DNA of 20,881 nucleotides from CAYSPU01 sp964432995 (GTDB lineage Bacteria; Verrucomicrobiota; Verrucomicrobiia; Limisphaerales; JAHDYP01), in NCBI GenBank assembly GCA_964432995.1, contig CAYSPU010000086.1, positions 1 through 20,881 of the forward strand, written 5' to 3'. Positions 1 through 7,661 of this stretch are shown here, piece after piece. Each line of letters starts with the position of its first letter. The first letter of the stretch is position 1. Below the pieces are notes generated by a model, which saw only the letters and a program-made list of their open reading frames with translations, was not told the DNA's origin and did not search any database. A program made the position numbers and the translations under genes.

Positions 1-60
1 AGGTTCATGGGCTCCACGCGCATCCAGCCGGCGGATGTCATTGCTTTCCATGAACGAACC

Positions 61-98
61 ACCACATCCGTGTCCATCCGTGTCCATCCGTGGTTAAA
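61..98. repeat. Decamer tandem repeat, intergenic
   Basis: About three to four 10-bp units of the form TGTCCATCCG run up to the sequence TGGTTAAACC just before the first gene. The reverse complement reads TTAACCACGGATG followed by further ACACGGATGG units, which matches the start of the element at 15030-15062. Similar arrays are, to my recollection, scattered between genes in Verrucomicrobia and Planctomycetes. No function is evident. The unit length is close to one helical turn. Confidence 0.7.
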
Positions 99-111
99 CC
101 AAACTAGCTGA

Positions 112-2463
112 ATGCACCGAGCCATTTCACACCAGCCAGTCGGTCGCTTCCGGCTCCATGCCATCTGGCTCGCCCTGGCCTTTCTCTCCGCCCTCGTTTC
201 CGGAGCCGGCGTGACCGTCGCCGCCGACCGGGAATCCCCCCAGCAACGCTGGCCCGGCCGCAGCGAACGTGACCGCCGCGTCTTCAAGGACCGTGTCACG
301 CCGCACTGGTTCGCGGACAACTCCCGCTTCTGGTACCGCAACACCCTCCCCGGCGACACCAGCGAGTTCATCCTGGTTGATGCCGAACGCGGGGTTCGCC
401 AGCCCGCTTTCGATCACGCCAAACTCGCCGCGGCTCTCTCCCGCGCCACCGGCACCGACTGCCAGGCGGACAAGCTCCCGTTCGATCGCCTCGAGTTCAC
501 CCCCAATCTCCAGGCCGTCCGCTTTCCCGTCAACGACGTCACCTGGCAGTGTGACCTCTCCACCTATGAATGCGCCAAGGGCGAACCCCTGACCTCCGCT
601 TCCGGCGACGAGGGTGACGCCAGACCGCGACGCCGCCCCGGCGGCGACCAGCGTCCCCGGCAATCCGATCGCTCCCCCGACGGCCAGTGGATCGCGCTGG
701 TCAAAGACCACAATGTCTTCATCCGGTCCGCCAACGACGACTCCGCCCAGCCCATCCCACTCAGCCAGGACGGCGCCGAAGGCCTGGCCTACGGCGAGGT
801 CTCCTGGGCGCCCGACTCGAAAACCCTCGCCGCCTTCCGCGTCGAACCCGGCGACCGCAAGGAAGTCCACCTCATCCAATCCTCACCCCCGGGCGGCGGC
901 CGGGCTCGACTCCGGAGCCGACCCTATCCGCTCCCCGGCGACAAGTTCGCCACCTACGAACTGAACCTCTTCAGCGTCACCGGCCGGAAGCAAACCAAAC
1001 CCGATGTCGACCGCTTCGAGCACGAATGGCTCAGCCCACAACCGCGGTGGAGCAAGGACGGACAACGCTTCGCCTACGAACAGGTCGACCGCGGACACCA
1101 ACGCCTGCGGGTCATTGAAATCGACACCCGCACCGGCAACGTCCGCAACCTCGTCGACGAACGCACCCAGACCTTCATCTGGACGGCGCACGCCGAGAAC
1201 CTCCAGCTCAGTCCGGTCACCTGGCTCGAACGGACCGATGAGTTCATCTACGCCTCGGAGAGCAACGGCTGGCGCCACCTCTACCTCGTCGACCCCGCCG
1301 CCGGCGGCGTGAAGAACCCCATCACCTCCGGCCACTGGGTCGTGCGCGGTATCGACCTGATCGACGAGACCAATCGCGTGGTCTGGTTCCATGCCGGCGG
1401 CGTTTACCCGGACCAGGACCCCTATCTCCTGCACTATGGCCGGGCCAGCTTCGACGGCGGCCCCCCCATCTTCCTCACCGACGGCAACGGCAACCACAAC
1501 CTCCAGTTCTCGCCCGACCGCCGATTCCTCATCGATACTTACAGCCGCGTCGACCAGGCGCCCACGAGCGAGTTGCGCCGCGCCTCCGATGGCAAGCTCG
1601 TCTGCCGACTCGAGGAGGCGGACATCACTCAACTCCGCGCCTCCGGCTGGCAACCGCCCGAGGTGTTCGTCGCCAAAGGCCGCGACGGCCAAACCGATAT
1701 CTGGGGAATCATCTGCCGCCCGCCCGACCTCAACCCGGACCGCCACTACCCCGTCATCGAAGACCTTTACGCCGGCCCCCAAAGCGCCTACGTCCCCAAA
1801 TCCTTCAGCCCCGCCCCACGCTACGAATCCCTCACCCGCCTCGGTTTCGTCGTCGTCAAACTCGACGGCATGGGCACCGCCTTTCGCTCCAAGGCCTTCC
1901 ACGACGTCTGCTGGCACAACCTCAAAGACGCCGGGTTCCCCGACCGCATCCTCTGGATGAAAGCCGCCGCCGCCAAGTACCCCTACCTCGACCTCACCCG
2001 CGTGGGCGTGTTCGGCAACTCCGCCGGCGGCCAGAGCGCCGCTGGCGCCCTCCTCTTCCACCCGGAGTTCTACAAGGCCGCCTTCTCCAGTTGCGGCTGC
2101 CACGACAACCGCATGGACAAAGCCTCCTGGAACGAACAGTGGATGGGCTACCCGGTCGGACCACACTACGCCGAGAACTCGAACATCGACAACGCCCACC
2201 GCCTCCGCGGACACCTCTTCCTCTCCGTGGGCGAACTCGACGACAACGTGCCCCCCGAGTCCACCTATCGCTTCGCCGACGCGCTCATCAAGGCCGATAA
2301 GGACTTCGAATTCCTCGTCGTGACCGGCGGCGGCCACGGCGCCGGCGGCGCGTACGGCGCCCGCCGCCGCAACGACTTCTTCCTCCGTTACCTGCTTGGC
2401 GTCCAACCTCCCAACCGCAACGCCGAAACCAACGCCCCCACCGCCTCCGAAGGACAGCCATGA
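112..2463 (+). CDS. Secreted S9 family serine peptidase (prolyl oligopeptidase / DPP-like)
   Basis: Predicted exported alpha/beta-hydrolase peptidase of 783 residues, cleaving peptides outside the cytoplasm. A hydrophobic stretch at residues 17-32 and an AA/D site near residue 38 suggest a signal peptide. A DPP-IV N-terminal beta-propeller occupies roughly residues 150-540, with WSPDG/WSKDG-like blade motifs. The S9 catalytic domain runs from about 545 to 770. The catalytic triad is visible: Ser637 in GNSAGG, Asp710 in GELDDNV and His742 in GGGHGAGG. I do not see the Glu-Glu (YEEE) motif that fixes the substrate N-terminus in true dipeptidyl peptidase IV, so dipeptidase specificity is unproven. 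The start at 112 is the first ATG and gives the signal peptide, but no clear Shine-Dalgarno precedes it. Its stop overlaps the start of the next gene by 4 nt (ATGA), which points to translational coupling. Confidence 0.93.
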   Translation: MHRAISHQPVGRFRLHAIWLALAFLSALVSGAGVTVAADRESPQQRWPGRSERDRRVFKDRVTPHWFADNSRFWYRNTLPGDTSEFILVDAERGVRQPAFDHAKLAAALSRATGTDCQADKLPFDRLEFTPNLQAVRFPVNDVTWQCDLSTYECAKGEPLTSASGDEGDARPRRRPGGDQRPRQSDRSPDGQWIALVKDHNVFIRSANDDSAQPIPLSQDGAEGLAYGEVSWAPDSKTLAAFRVEPGDRKEVHLIQSSPPGGGRARLRSRPYPLPGDKFATYELNLFSVTGRKQTKPDVDRFEHEWLSPQPRWSKDGQRFAYEQVDRGHQRLRVIEIDTRTGNVRNLVDERTQTFIWTAHAENLQLSPVTWLERTDEFIYASESNGWRHLYLVDPAAGGVKNPITSGHWVVRGIDLIDETNRVVWFHAGGVYPDQDPYLLHYGRASFDGGPPIFLTDGNGNHNLQFSPDRRFLIDTYSRVDQAPTSELRRASDGKLVCRLEEADITQLRASGWQPPEVFVAKGRDGQTDIWGIICRPPDLNPDRHYPVIEDLYAGPQSAYVPKSFSPAPRYESLTRLGFVVVKLDGMGTAFRSKAFHDVCWHNLKDAGFPDRILWMKAAAAKYPYLDLTRVGVFGNSAGGQSAAGALLFHPEFYKAAFSSCGCHDNRMDKASWNEQWMGYPVGPHYAENSNIDNAHRLRGHLFLSVGELDDNVPPESTYRFADALIKADKDFEFLVVTGGGHGAGGAYGARRRNDFFLRYLLGVQPPNRNAETNAPTASEGQP

Positions 2464-4070
2464 ACCTACCCGCCTTGCTGGGAAGCCGGTCGCCTCACGG
2501 CGCCTTGTTGATGTTCACCGTGACACTCGCCGTCCTTGCGCACCTGCAGTCGGTCCCTGCGGCTGCTGCCCCCTCGGTCACCCAACCGCCCGACTCCTTC
2601 TTCAAGTTGCTGCGCGACGATGACCGCGACGTCGCCCGCCAGTTCTACCAGAAACTCGTGGACATCCAGGGCATGCCCGTGGCGGCTTCCGCCGAGGTCG
2701 CCGACCTCGCCCTCCAACGTACCGACGAGATCGTCACGCACATGCTCGCCGGCCGGCCCGACCTCATCGAGGCCATGGTCAAAAACGGCATGTACCTCAT
2801 CGTCATCGGCAGAAACCAGGTCTATACCGATATGCCCGAATACCGCCATCACCCCAACCCCGCTTACCAAAACGAACGCGTCCGCGGCACCGGCGGCCTC
2901 CCCACCAGCTTCGGCGAGGAAAACCTCCTCAGCCTCCCCCTCGACCGCTACGACGACGAGAGCATCGCTGTCCACGAGTTCTGTCATACGATTGACGGCA
3001 CTCTCGAATCGGTGGACCCCACCTGGCAGAGCCGCCTGAACCGCGCCTACCAGAACGCGCGCCAAAAGGGGCTCTTCCGCAATACCTACGCCATGTCGAA
3101 CCCTGGCGAGTACTGGGCCGAGATCGCCCAGATCTACTTCGACTGCAATCGCATCAACAACTGGAACCACGGCCCCATCGGCACCCGCGAACAACTCAGA
3201 GTCTATGACCCGGAAGGATACGAACTCGTCCGCACCGCCTTCAACCTCAAGCCGGACCAGGACTGGCGGTACCGCTTCCTGCAGAAGTTGCCCAACGTGA
3301 CCCCACCGCCCCCCAGGGTCAAAGCCGACCCGTACTACACCAAATTCACCTGGGCCCGCGAATTCACCGTGCTCGGTCGTCAAGCTAGCGATGCCGCCCT
3401 CCTCCAGGCCAACGACACCATCCGCAAGATGTTCGCTTACCGCCACGATGTCCTGAAGGCGCTCATCACCGACGGCGTGCGGTTGGTCGTCCTGGGCCCT
3501 GACGAGAAGGTCGCCGACCTCCCCGAATACCGGGCGCTGGCCGAGACCGGGAAGCTCGATGCCCTCGCCCGCACCGTGGAGTACACACCCGAGACCCGGG
3601 TGCTCGCCGTGGGTGAGGAGAACGTGCTGGCCAATCCGAAGGCGCCCAACGTCGGCGACAACCAAGTCATCCGCCTGTTCGCCCACGCCCTCTACCACGT
3701 GACCGGTACCCGCCCCGTTGATCCCAACTGGGACAACCGCCGCCACGACGTCCAGCAATACGAACTCCGCGTCCAACGCCTCGATGTCCGGTTCGACGAG
3801 AAGCTCAAGCAGACCTTCGAGAAAGCCATCAGCGCCGGGAAATGGAAAGCCACCGCGGCCGTGCACAACCGCGTCGCTTACTGGGCCGAAGGCGTGCTCG
3901 CCTACTTCGACGCCCTCGGCCAGGACGCCGCCCCCGCGGACGCCCTCCAGCCGATCAATACCCGCGAAGCCCTCCAGAGTTACGATCCCGACCTCTACGC
4001 GCTCGTCCACGAAACCATGGCCTACGGCGGGAAAGTGGATTGGCGTTATCGACCTGCTGCAACCAAATGA
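2460..4070 (+). CDS. Secreted zinc-metallopeptidase-like protein with two homologous domains, second one degenerate
   Basis: 536 residues. A signal peptide is likely: hydrophobic residues 15-28, cleavage in the PAAAA run near 37. Domain 1 (about 55-275) contains HEFCH at 172-176 followed by NPGEYWAE at 214-221. This is an HExxH zinc site with a downstream acidic helix that could supply the third ligand, as in gluzincin-type peptidases. Domain 2 (about 290-530) is clearly a second copy. It shares a D-L/M-PEY motif, GEEN-L, a YWAE motif at 474-477 and a final TREQL/TREAL-x-x-YDP segment. In domain 2 the zinc site reads HALYH (409-413), so the catalytic Glu is Ala. Both domains end in a DWRYR motif. 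I recognise the family only as uncharacterised secreted metallopeptidases. It starts inside the stop codon of the S9 peptidase, so the two are probably co-translated. Confidence 0.85.
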   Translation: MNLPALLGSRSPHGALLMFTVTLAVLAHLQSVPAAAAPSVTQPPDSFFKLLRDDDRDVARQFYQKLVDIQGMPVAASAEVADLALQRTDEIVTHMLAGRPDLIEAMVKNGMYLIVIGRNQVYTDMPEYRHHPNPAYQNERVRGTGGLPTSFGEENLLSLPLDRYDDESIAVHEFCHTIDGTLESVDPTWQSRLNRAYQNARQKGLFRNTYAMSNPGEYWAEIAQIYFDCNRINNWNHGPIGTREQLRVYDPEGYELVRTAFNLKPDQDWRYRFLQKLPNVTPPPPRVKADPYYTKFTWAREFTVLGRQASDAALLQANDTIRKMFAYRHDVLKALITDGVRLVVLGPDEKVADLPEYRALAETGKLDALARTVEYTPETRVLAVGEENVLANPKAPNVGDNQVIRLFAHALYHVTGTRPVDPNWDNRRHDVQQYELRVQRLDVRFDEKLKQTFEKAISAGKWKATAAVHNRVAYWAEGVLAYFDALGQDAAPADALQPINTREALQSYDPDLYALVHETMAYGGKVDWRYRPAATK

Positions 4071-4125
4071 CACATGCCCCATGCCCCATGAATCCGCCAA
4101 CCCTCTCCGCAAATGCCCAGCAGCG

Positions 4126-4209
4126 GGTAGGGACGCGCGGCCCCGCGCGTCCGCCAAGGCCCTTTCGCAAATCCCAGTCGTCTGGACGCCCGAGCCGAGC
4201 CTCCCTACC
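4126..4209 (+). repeat. 84-bp hairpin-rich intergenic repeat, copy 1
   Basis: Begins GGTAGGGACG and ends CTCCCTACC, so the ends are roughly inverted. It contains a perfect 9-bp stem (4132-4140 with 4143-4151, GACGCGCGG/CCGCGCGTC) and a weaker hairpin near its right end. It has the same length and orientation as copy 2 at 5118-5201, with roughly three quarters of bases identical by eye. No coding capacity was assigned. It may be a REP- or MITE-like mobile repeat. Confidence 0.75.
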
Positions 4210-4335
4210 TCCTCCGGGTCCGGACTTCCAGTGCACGTCCTGCCCCCGGGAGATTGCCTTCACCTGCGACCGTCGCTGGCTCGACCTCTCCTACAAGTTC
4301 GAACACCGCGCCTTCACCGATCCGCTGCCTCGACT

Positions 4336-4986
4336 GATACCGTTCCGGTCTTCGTCTCCGCCGAACGCCCCGTCGCCGAATGGCTCAAGCCCATCCCCAA
4401 CCGACCCGGTTGCTTCCGCACCGACGGCGTCGGCAAAGACCACGACGTCGACTTCGTGCCCTTCTCCCGACTCCACCGGCGCACCTACGCCCTCTACTGG
4501 GATCTGTTCACTCCGCCCGAACGGGAGCAGCGCTCCGCCGAAATCGCCGCCGAAACCGAACGCCATCGCAAACTTGAAGCCGCCACCGTCGGCTTCGCCC
4601 AGCTAGGTGAAATGCAGGCCGAACGCGATGCAAACATGCAGGGCGAAGAAACCGCGCCCGACCGGGTCATGGGACGCCCCGGCCGCCGTGGCTCGAAGTG
4701 GTTCGACCTCCCTGTCAACCCTGCCCATCCCATGGCATTAATCGTGACCTACAACCCCGACGAGTGGCAAAGGCGCACCTTCGAAATCCTGGTGGACGGC
4801 CAACACATCGGCGAGCAGACTATCGAACGTCGCGGCCCGATGCGGTTCTTTGACGCAGAATAGCCTGTCCCGACCGAACTCGTGAAGGACAAGTCCAAGG
4901 TCACCGTGAAGTTCCAGGCCACCCAAAACAACGAAATCGGAGCCGTCTTCGGCCTCCGCATGATCCGCGCCGACGCCGAACGATGA
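4336..4986 (+). pseudogene. C-terminal remnant of a GH127 (DUF1680) beta-L-arabinofuranosidase
   Basis: The frame starting near 4336 reads like the C-terminal non-catalytic region of GH127 enzymes: VPVFVSAERPVAEWLKP, then VDFVPFSRLHRRTYALYWD, then GEMQAERDANMQGE and FEILVDGQHIGEQT. From family knowledge, the catalytic alpha/alpha barrel that should precede it (several hundred residues) is absent. The frame is also stopped by TAG at 4861-4863, after RFFDAE. The same frame continues beyond the stop with PVPTELVKDKSKVTVKF and then FGLRMIRADAER up to TGA at 4984-4986, matching the usual end of the family. Relatives, as I recall them, have Tyr at the TAG position (FFD-x-x-YP-x-P), so one TAC-to-TAG change would explain the stop. 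The remnant lies between two 84-bp repeats and upstream of an intact arabinofuranosidase. Confidence 0.8.
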
Positions 4987-5003
4987 AAGCCAAGACCTGT
5001 AGC

Positions 5004-5021
5004 CGCCGACGTCAGTCGGCG
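5004..5021. repeat. Short hairpin, 7-bp stem
   Basis: CGCCGAC and GTCGGCG pair around a GTCA loop, 18 nt after the end of the GH127 remnant. There is no T-tract, so it is not a convincing intrinsic terminator. The sequence TGTAGCCGCCGACGTCAGTC looks like a dispersed intergenic palindrome rather than a gene-specific signal. Confidence 0.5.
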
Positions 5022-5117
5022 CATTTGTCGCTCGCCGAGAGGAATGCGGGTCCGGGAGTCTCAACCCGTCAGGCCCATTCCTTCGCCACCGCCTCTGTCG
5101 GCGAACCGCCCGCTGCA

Positions 5118-5201
5118 GGTAGGGCCACGCGGCCCCGCGCGTCCACCAAAGCCGGCTTGCCGAACCTACGTGCCCGGACGCCCGAGGCGGGCGTCCCTAC
5201 C
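5118..5201 (+). repeat. 84-bp hairpin-rich intergenic repeat, copy 2
   Basis: Same length, ends and orientation as copy 1 at 4126-4209, starting GGTAGGGCCACG and ending CGTCCCTACC. The right half holds a perfect 9-bp stem, GGACGCCCG (5176-5184) with CGGGCGTCC (5188-5196), around a 3-nt loop. The left half holds CGCGG/CCGCG. It sits about 70 bp upstream of the GH51 start and could be transcribed in its leader. An open frame running through it from 5044 is treated as non-coding. Confidence 0.78.
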
Positions 5202-5271
5202 TTACGCCGTGGTCCCAGAGCACCGTTTTCTCCCCCATCCCCCCAACAACGAACCGAACCCTGATCCGCAA

Positions 5272-7227
5272 ATGAAGACACCTCGACCGCACTCCGTCGC
5301 CTGTGCTTTTCTCCTCGCCCTCGCCGGCGCTACCGCCGCCACCGGCGCGGAGGGTCCCAGCACCTCGTTCGATGAGTCGTCGCCGCCCGGCATCACCATC
5401 GATGCGGCTCAGGTGCGCGAGCCGCTCTCCCCAAACATCTACAGCCAGTTCATCGAACACTTGGGCCGCTGTATCTACGGCGGCATCTGGGCCGAGATGC
5501 TCGAAGACCGCAAGTTCTACTTCCCCATTACGGCGCAGTACAACCCCTACCGTGCCCTTCGCGACTCCGCCTATCCCGTCGTCGGCGCCTCCCCGTGGCA
5601 GATCATCGGTTCTGCCAATTCCGTCAGCATGAACACCAACGCCCCGTTCGCCGGCCGCCACACGCCCGTGATCCGCGCCGGCGCTGCCCTCCAACAGCAT
5701 GACCTCGGCGTCGTCGAGGGCCGGAAATACGTCGGCTACCTCTGGCTGAAATCCTCCGGCAGCACCGCCCCCCAGGTCGACGTGGCCCTCCGCTGGGGCG
5801 AAGGCGACACCGCCCAAGCCACACTCCGCCTCGGACGCGTCAAGAAGGACTATCAACGATTCCCCGTCACCTTCACCGCAGGCGCCACCACCGACAAGGC
5901 CACCTTCGAGATCCGCGTGAGCCAGGGCGCGGTCTTCGTCGGCACCGCCTCCCTGATGCCCGCTGACAACATCGAAGGCATGCGCGCCGATACCCTGGCG
6001 CTGCTCAAAGACCTCGGCGCTCCCATCTACCGATGGCCCGGCGGGAATTTCGTCAGCGGCTACGACTGGCGCGACGGCATTGGCGACCGCGACCATCGCC
6101 CACCCCGCACCAACCCCGCCTGGACCGGCGTCGAACACAACGACTTCGGCATGCACGAGTTCGTCCGCTTCTGCCAATTGGTGAACGCGGAACCGTGGAT
6201 CACGGTGAACACCGGCTTCGGCGACGCCTACTCCGCCGCGGCCCAGCTCGAATACTGCAACGGCTCGACCAAGACCCTCTGGGGCGCACGCCGCGCCCAG
6301 AACGGATCCGCCAAGCCCTTCGCCGTCAAGTACTGGGGCATCGGCAACGAGATGTGGGGCCGCTGGCAGCTCGGGTACATGGCCCTCGAACAATACGTCC
6401 TCAAACAGAACTGGGTCGTCGACAAGATGCGCGAGGTCGATCCGAACATCGTCTGCATCTCGTCGGGCAACGCCGGGCCGTGGAGCACTGGTTTGCTGAA
6501 GAATTGCCCGAACCACATGGACTTCATCGCCGAACACTTCTACTGCCAGGAACGCACCAACCTCACCGCCCACGTCCGCCAGATCGCCGACAACATCCGC
6601 AACAAGGCCGAATTCCATCGGAAAGCGCGCAAGGATCTGCCTGAGCTCGAGGGGAAAGACATCCGCATCGCCATGACTGAGTGGAATTACTGGTACGGCC
6701 CGCATGTCTTCGGTGAGCTCGGCACCCGCTACTTCCTGAAGGACGCTCTCGGCATCGCCGCCGGCGTGCACGAATACGCCCGGCAAAGCGATATCGTCGG
6801 CTCCGCGTTCTACGCCCAAACGGTGAACGTGATCGGCGCCCTCAAGACGAGCCGCCGCAACGCGGCCTTCGAGACCACGGGCTTGGTTCTCAAACTCTAC
6901 CGCCACCACTTCGGCCAACTGCCGGTCGCCACCCAAACCACCGGCGTGATCGACGCCCAGGCCGCCTGGAGCCGCGACCGCAAGACCCTCACCTTGGGCA
7001 TCGTCAACGGCTCGACACAAGAGCTGCAGATCCCGCTCGCCCTCCAAGGCGCCAGACTCAAAGGCACCGGCCAACGATGGCAGATCGCCGATAACGATCC
7101 CCAGGCCCACAACGACCCGGATCAACCCCCAAAGGTCGCGATCCAGCAACAGGCGATCACTGGCACCACCGATCGCCTCACCGTCGCCCCCTGCAGCGTC
7201 ACCCTGTTCGCGTTTGACGTTCAGTAA
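5272..7227 (+). CDS. Secreted GH51 alpha-L-arabinofuranosidase
   Basis: 651 residues from the ATG at 5272. It releases terminal alpha-L-arabinofuranose from arabinan or arabinoxylan by a retaining mechanism. The start was chosen because residues 1-26 form a signal peptide (MKTPRPHS, then a hydrophobic core ending ATGA/E). An upstream in-frame ATG at 5044 would translate the 84-bp repeat. The N-terminus has the family motif SPNIYSQFIEHLGRCIYGG. Residues of about 125-225 look like an inserted CBM4/9-type beta-sandwich. The TIM barrel follows with YRWPGGNFVSGYDW. The acid/base is Glu360 in GIGNEMWG and the nucleophile is Glu470 in MTEWNYWYG. A C-terminal beta-domain closes the protein. It lies downstream of a broken GH127 gene, so this arabinose-releasing step is the one preserved. 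No clear Shine-Dalgarno is seen. Confidence 0.93.
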   Translation: MKTPRPHSVACAFLLALAGATAATGAEGPSTSFDESSPPGITIDAAQVREPLSPNIYSQFIEHLGRCIYGGIWAEMLEDRKFYFPITAQYNPYRALRDSAYPVVGASPWQIIGSANSVSMNTNAPFAGRHTPVIRAGAALQQHDLGVVEGRKYVGYLWLKSSGSTAPQVDVALRWGEGDTAQATLRLGRVKKDYQRFPVTFTAGATTDKATFEIRVSQGAVFVGTASLMPADNIEGMRADTLALLKDLGAPIYRWPGGNFVSGYDWRDGIGDRDHRPPRTNPAWTGVEHNDFGMHEFVRFCQLVNAEPWITVNTGFGDAYSAAAQLEYCNGSTKTLWGARRAQNGSAKPFAVKYWGIGNEMWGRWQLGYMALEQYVLKQNWVVDKMREVDPNIVCISSGNAGPWSTGLLKNCPNHMDFIAEHFYCQERTNLTAHVRQIADNIRNKAEFHRKARKDLPELEGKDIRIAMTEWNYWYGPHVFGELGTRYFLKDALGIAAGVHEYARQSDIVGSAFYAQTVNVIGALKTSRRNAAFETTGLVLKLYRHHFGQLPVATQTTGVIDAQAAWSRDRKTLTLGIVNGSTQELQIPLALQGARLKGTGQRWQIADNDPQAHNDPDQPPKVAIQQQAITGTTDRLTVAPCSVTLFAFDVQ

Positions 7228-7239
7228 TGCGCAGCAGGA

Positions 7240-7265
7240 AGATGCGCGGACTGCCGTCCGCATCT
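7240..7265. repeat. Hairpin downstream of the GH51 gene
   Basis: AGATGC and GGAC pair with GTCC and GCATCT around a TGCC loop, with a 2-nt bulge (about 10 bp in all), starting 13 nt after the GH51 stop. No T-run follows, so intrinsic termination is doubtful. It could be part of the adjacent palindrome-containing repeat, because the GCATCTG portion also occurs before the copy near 9170. Confidence 0.4.
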
Positions 7266-7271
7266 GCCACG

Positions 7272-7377
7272 GTCTGGACACACGGGGCCGCGGCTCCCGT
7301 TAGATCGTGCATATGCACGATTTAACGGACGTGGCGGTCGCGTCCTGCCAATCCGTGTGTCTCTGGTGCCCGCCACC
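7272..7377 (+). repeat. Palindrome-centred ~107-bp repeat, copy A
   Basis: The core at 7297-7328 is a 32-bp palindrome with one mismatched pair (left arm CCGTTAGATCGTGCAT). The flanks CTGGACACACGGGG on the left and TCGCGTCCTGCCAATCCGTG plus CTCTGGTGCCCGCCACC on the right are shared with copy B at 9190-9296. The rest of the 7228-7661 gap holds only short frames lacking family resemblance. Confidence 0.85.
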
Positions 7378-7661
7378 GGGGTCGCCGATGCCCGGCTTGT
7401 GGCCCGAGGCGAGACGGTTTGGGTTTTCGTGAACGCCCGGAGCGTGCGCCCCTGCGCCCTCCTCGAAAGCGTTCGAACTTGCTTCACCGTCGTGCCGTAC
7501 GCAGTCAGTGCGCCGGAGTGCGGCCGTCCCCGGGCGCAGGAACGCCCGACGGGATGAGGACCGCCCGTGAAATCGAGGTGTCCGTCAGCCAGGAGGCTTC
7601 CTGATTCCTCCATCCGGTACTGGCTTGGCCATGTGGGCAGAGGGAGTAGACTTCCGCCACG
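7378..7661. other. Gap without recognisable gene
   Basis: Between the palindrome repeat and the next start I see no coding frame I would defend and no RNA fold of a known class. A purine stretch AGGGAG at 7641-7646 lies 15 nt before the ATG at 7662, which is long for a ribosome binding site. Confidence 0.4.

Noticed and set aside
1..51. Possible start of a minus-strand gene running off the left edge (ATG at 51)
   Set aside because: Only 17 codons are visible, with no ribosome binding site or recognisable sequence.
883..2406. Long minus-strand open frame (507 codons) opposite the S9 peptidase
   Set aside because: Val/Gly/Glu/Asp-rich translation with no motifs. It mirrors a strongly supported gene whose G/C third positions keep the opposite strand open.
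2466..4157. Long minus-strand open frame opposite the metallopeptidase-like gene
   Set aside because: The same antisense effect; no signal peptide or family motif, while the plus strand shows conserved duplicated domains.
4861..4863. Amber readthrough or pyrrolysine recoding in the GH127 tail
   Set aside because: The catalytic domain is missing anyway, and no recoding structure is seen downstream. A simple nonsense mutation is the better explanation.
5044..5271. Upstream extension of the GH51 gene to an earlier ATG
   Set aside because: It would translate the 84-bp intergenic repeat and bury the signal peptide 76 residues inside the protein.
5197..7281. Long minus-strand open frame (694 codons) opposite GH51
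   Set aside because: The plus strand carries both GH51 catalytic motifs; the antisense translation is low-complexity.
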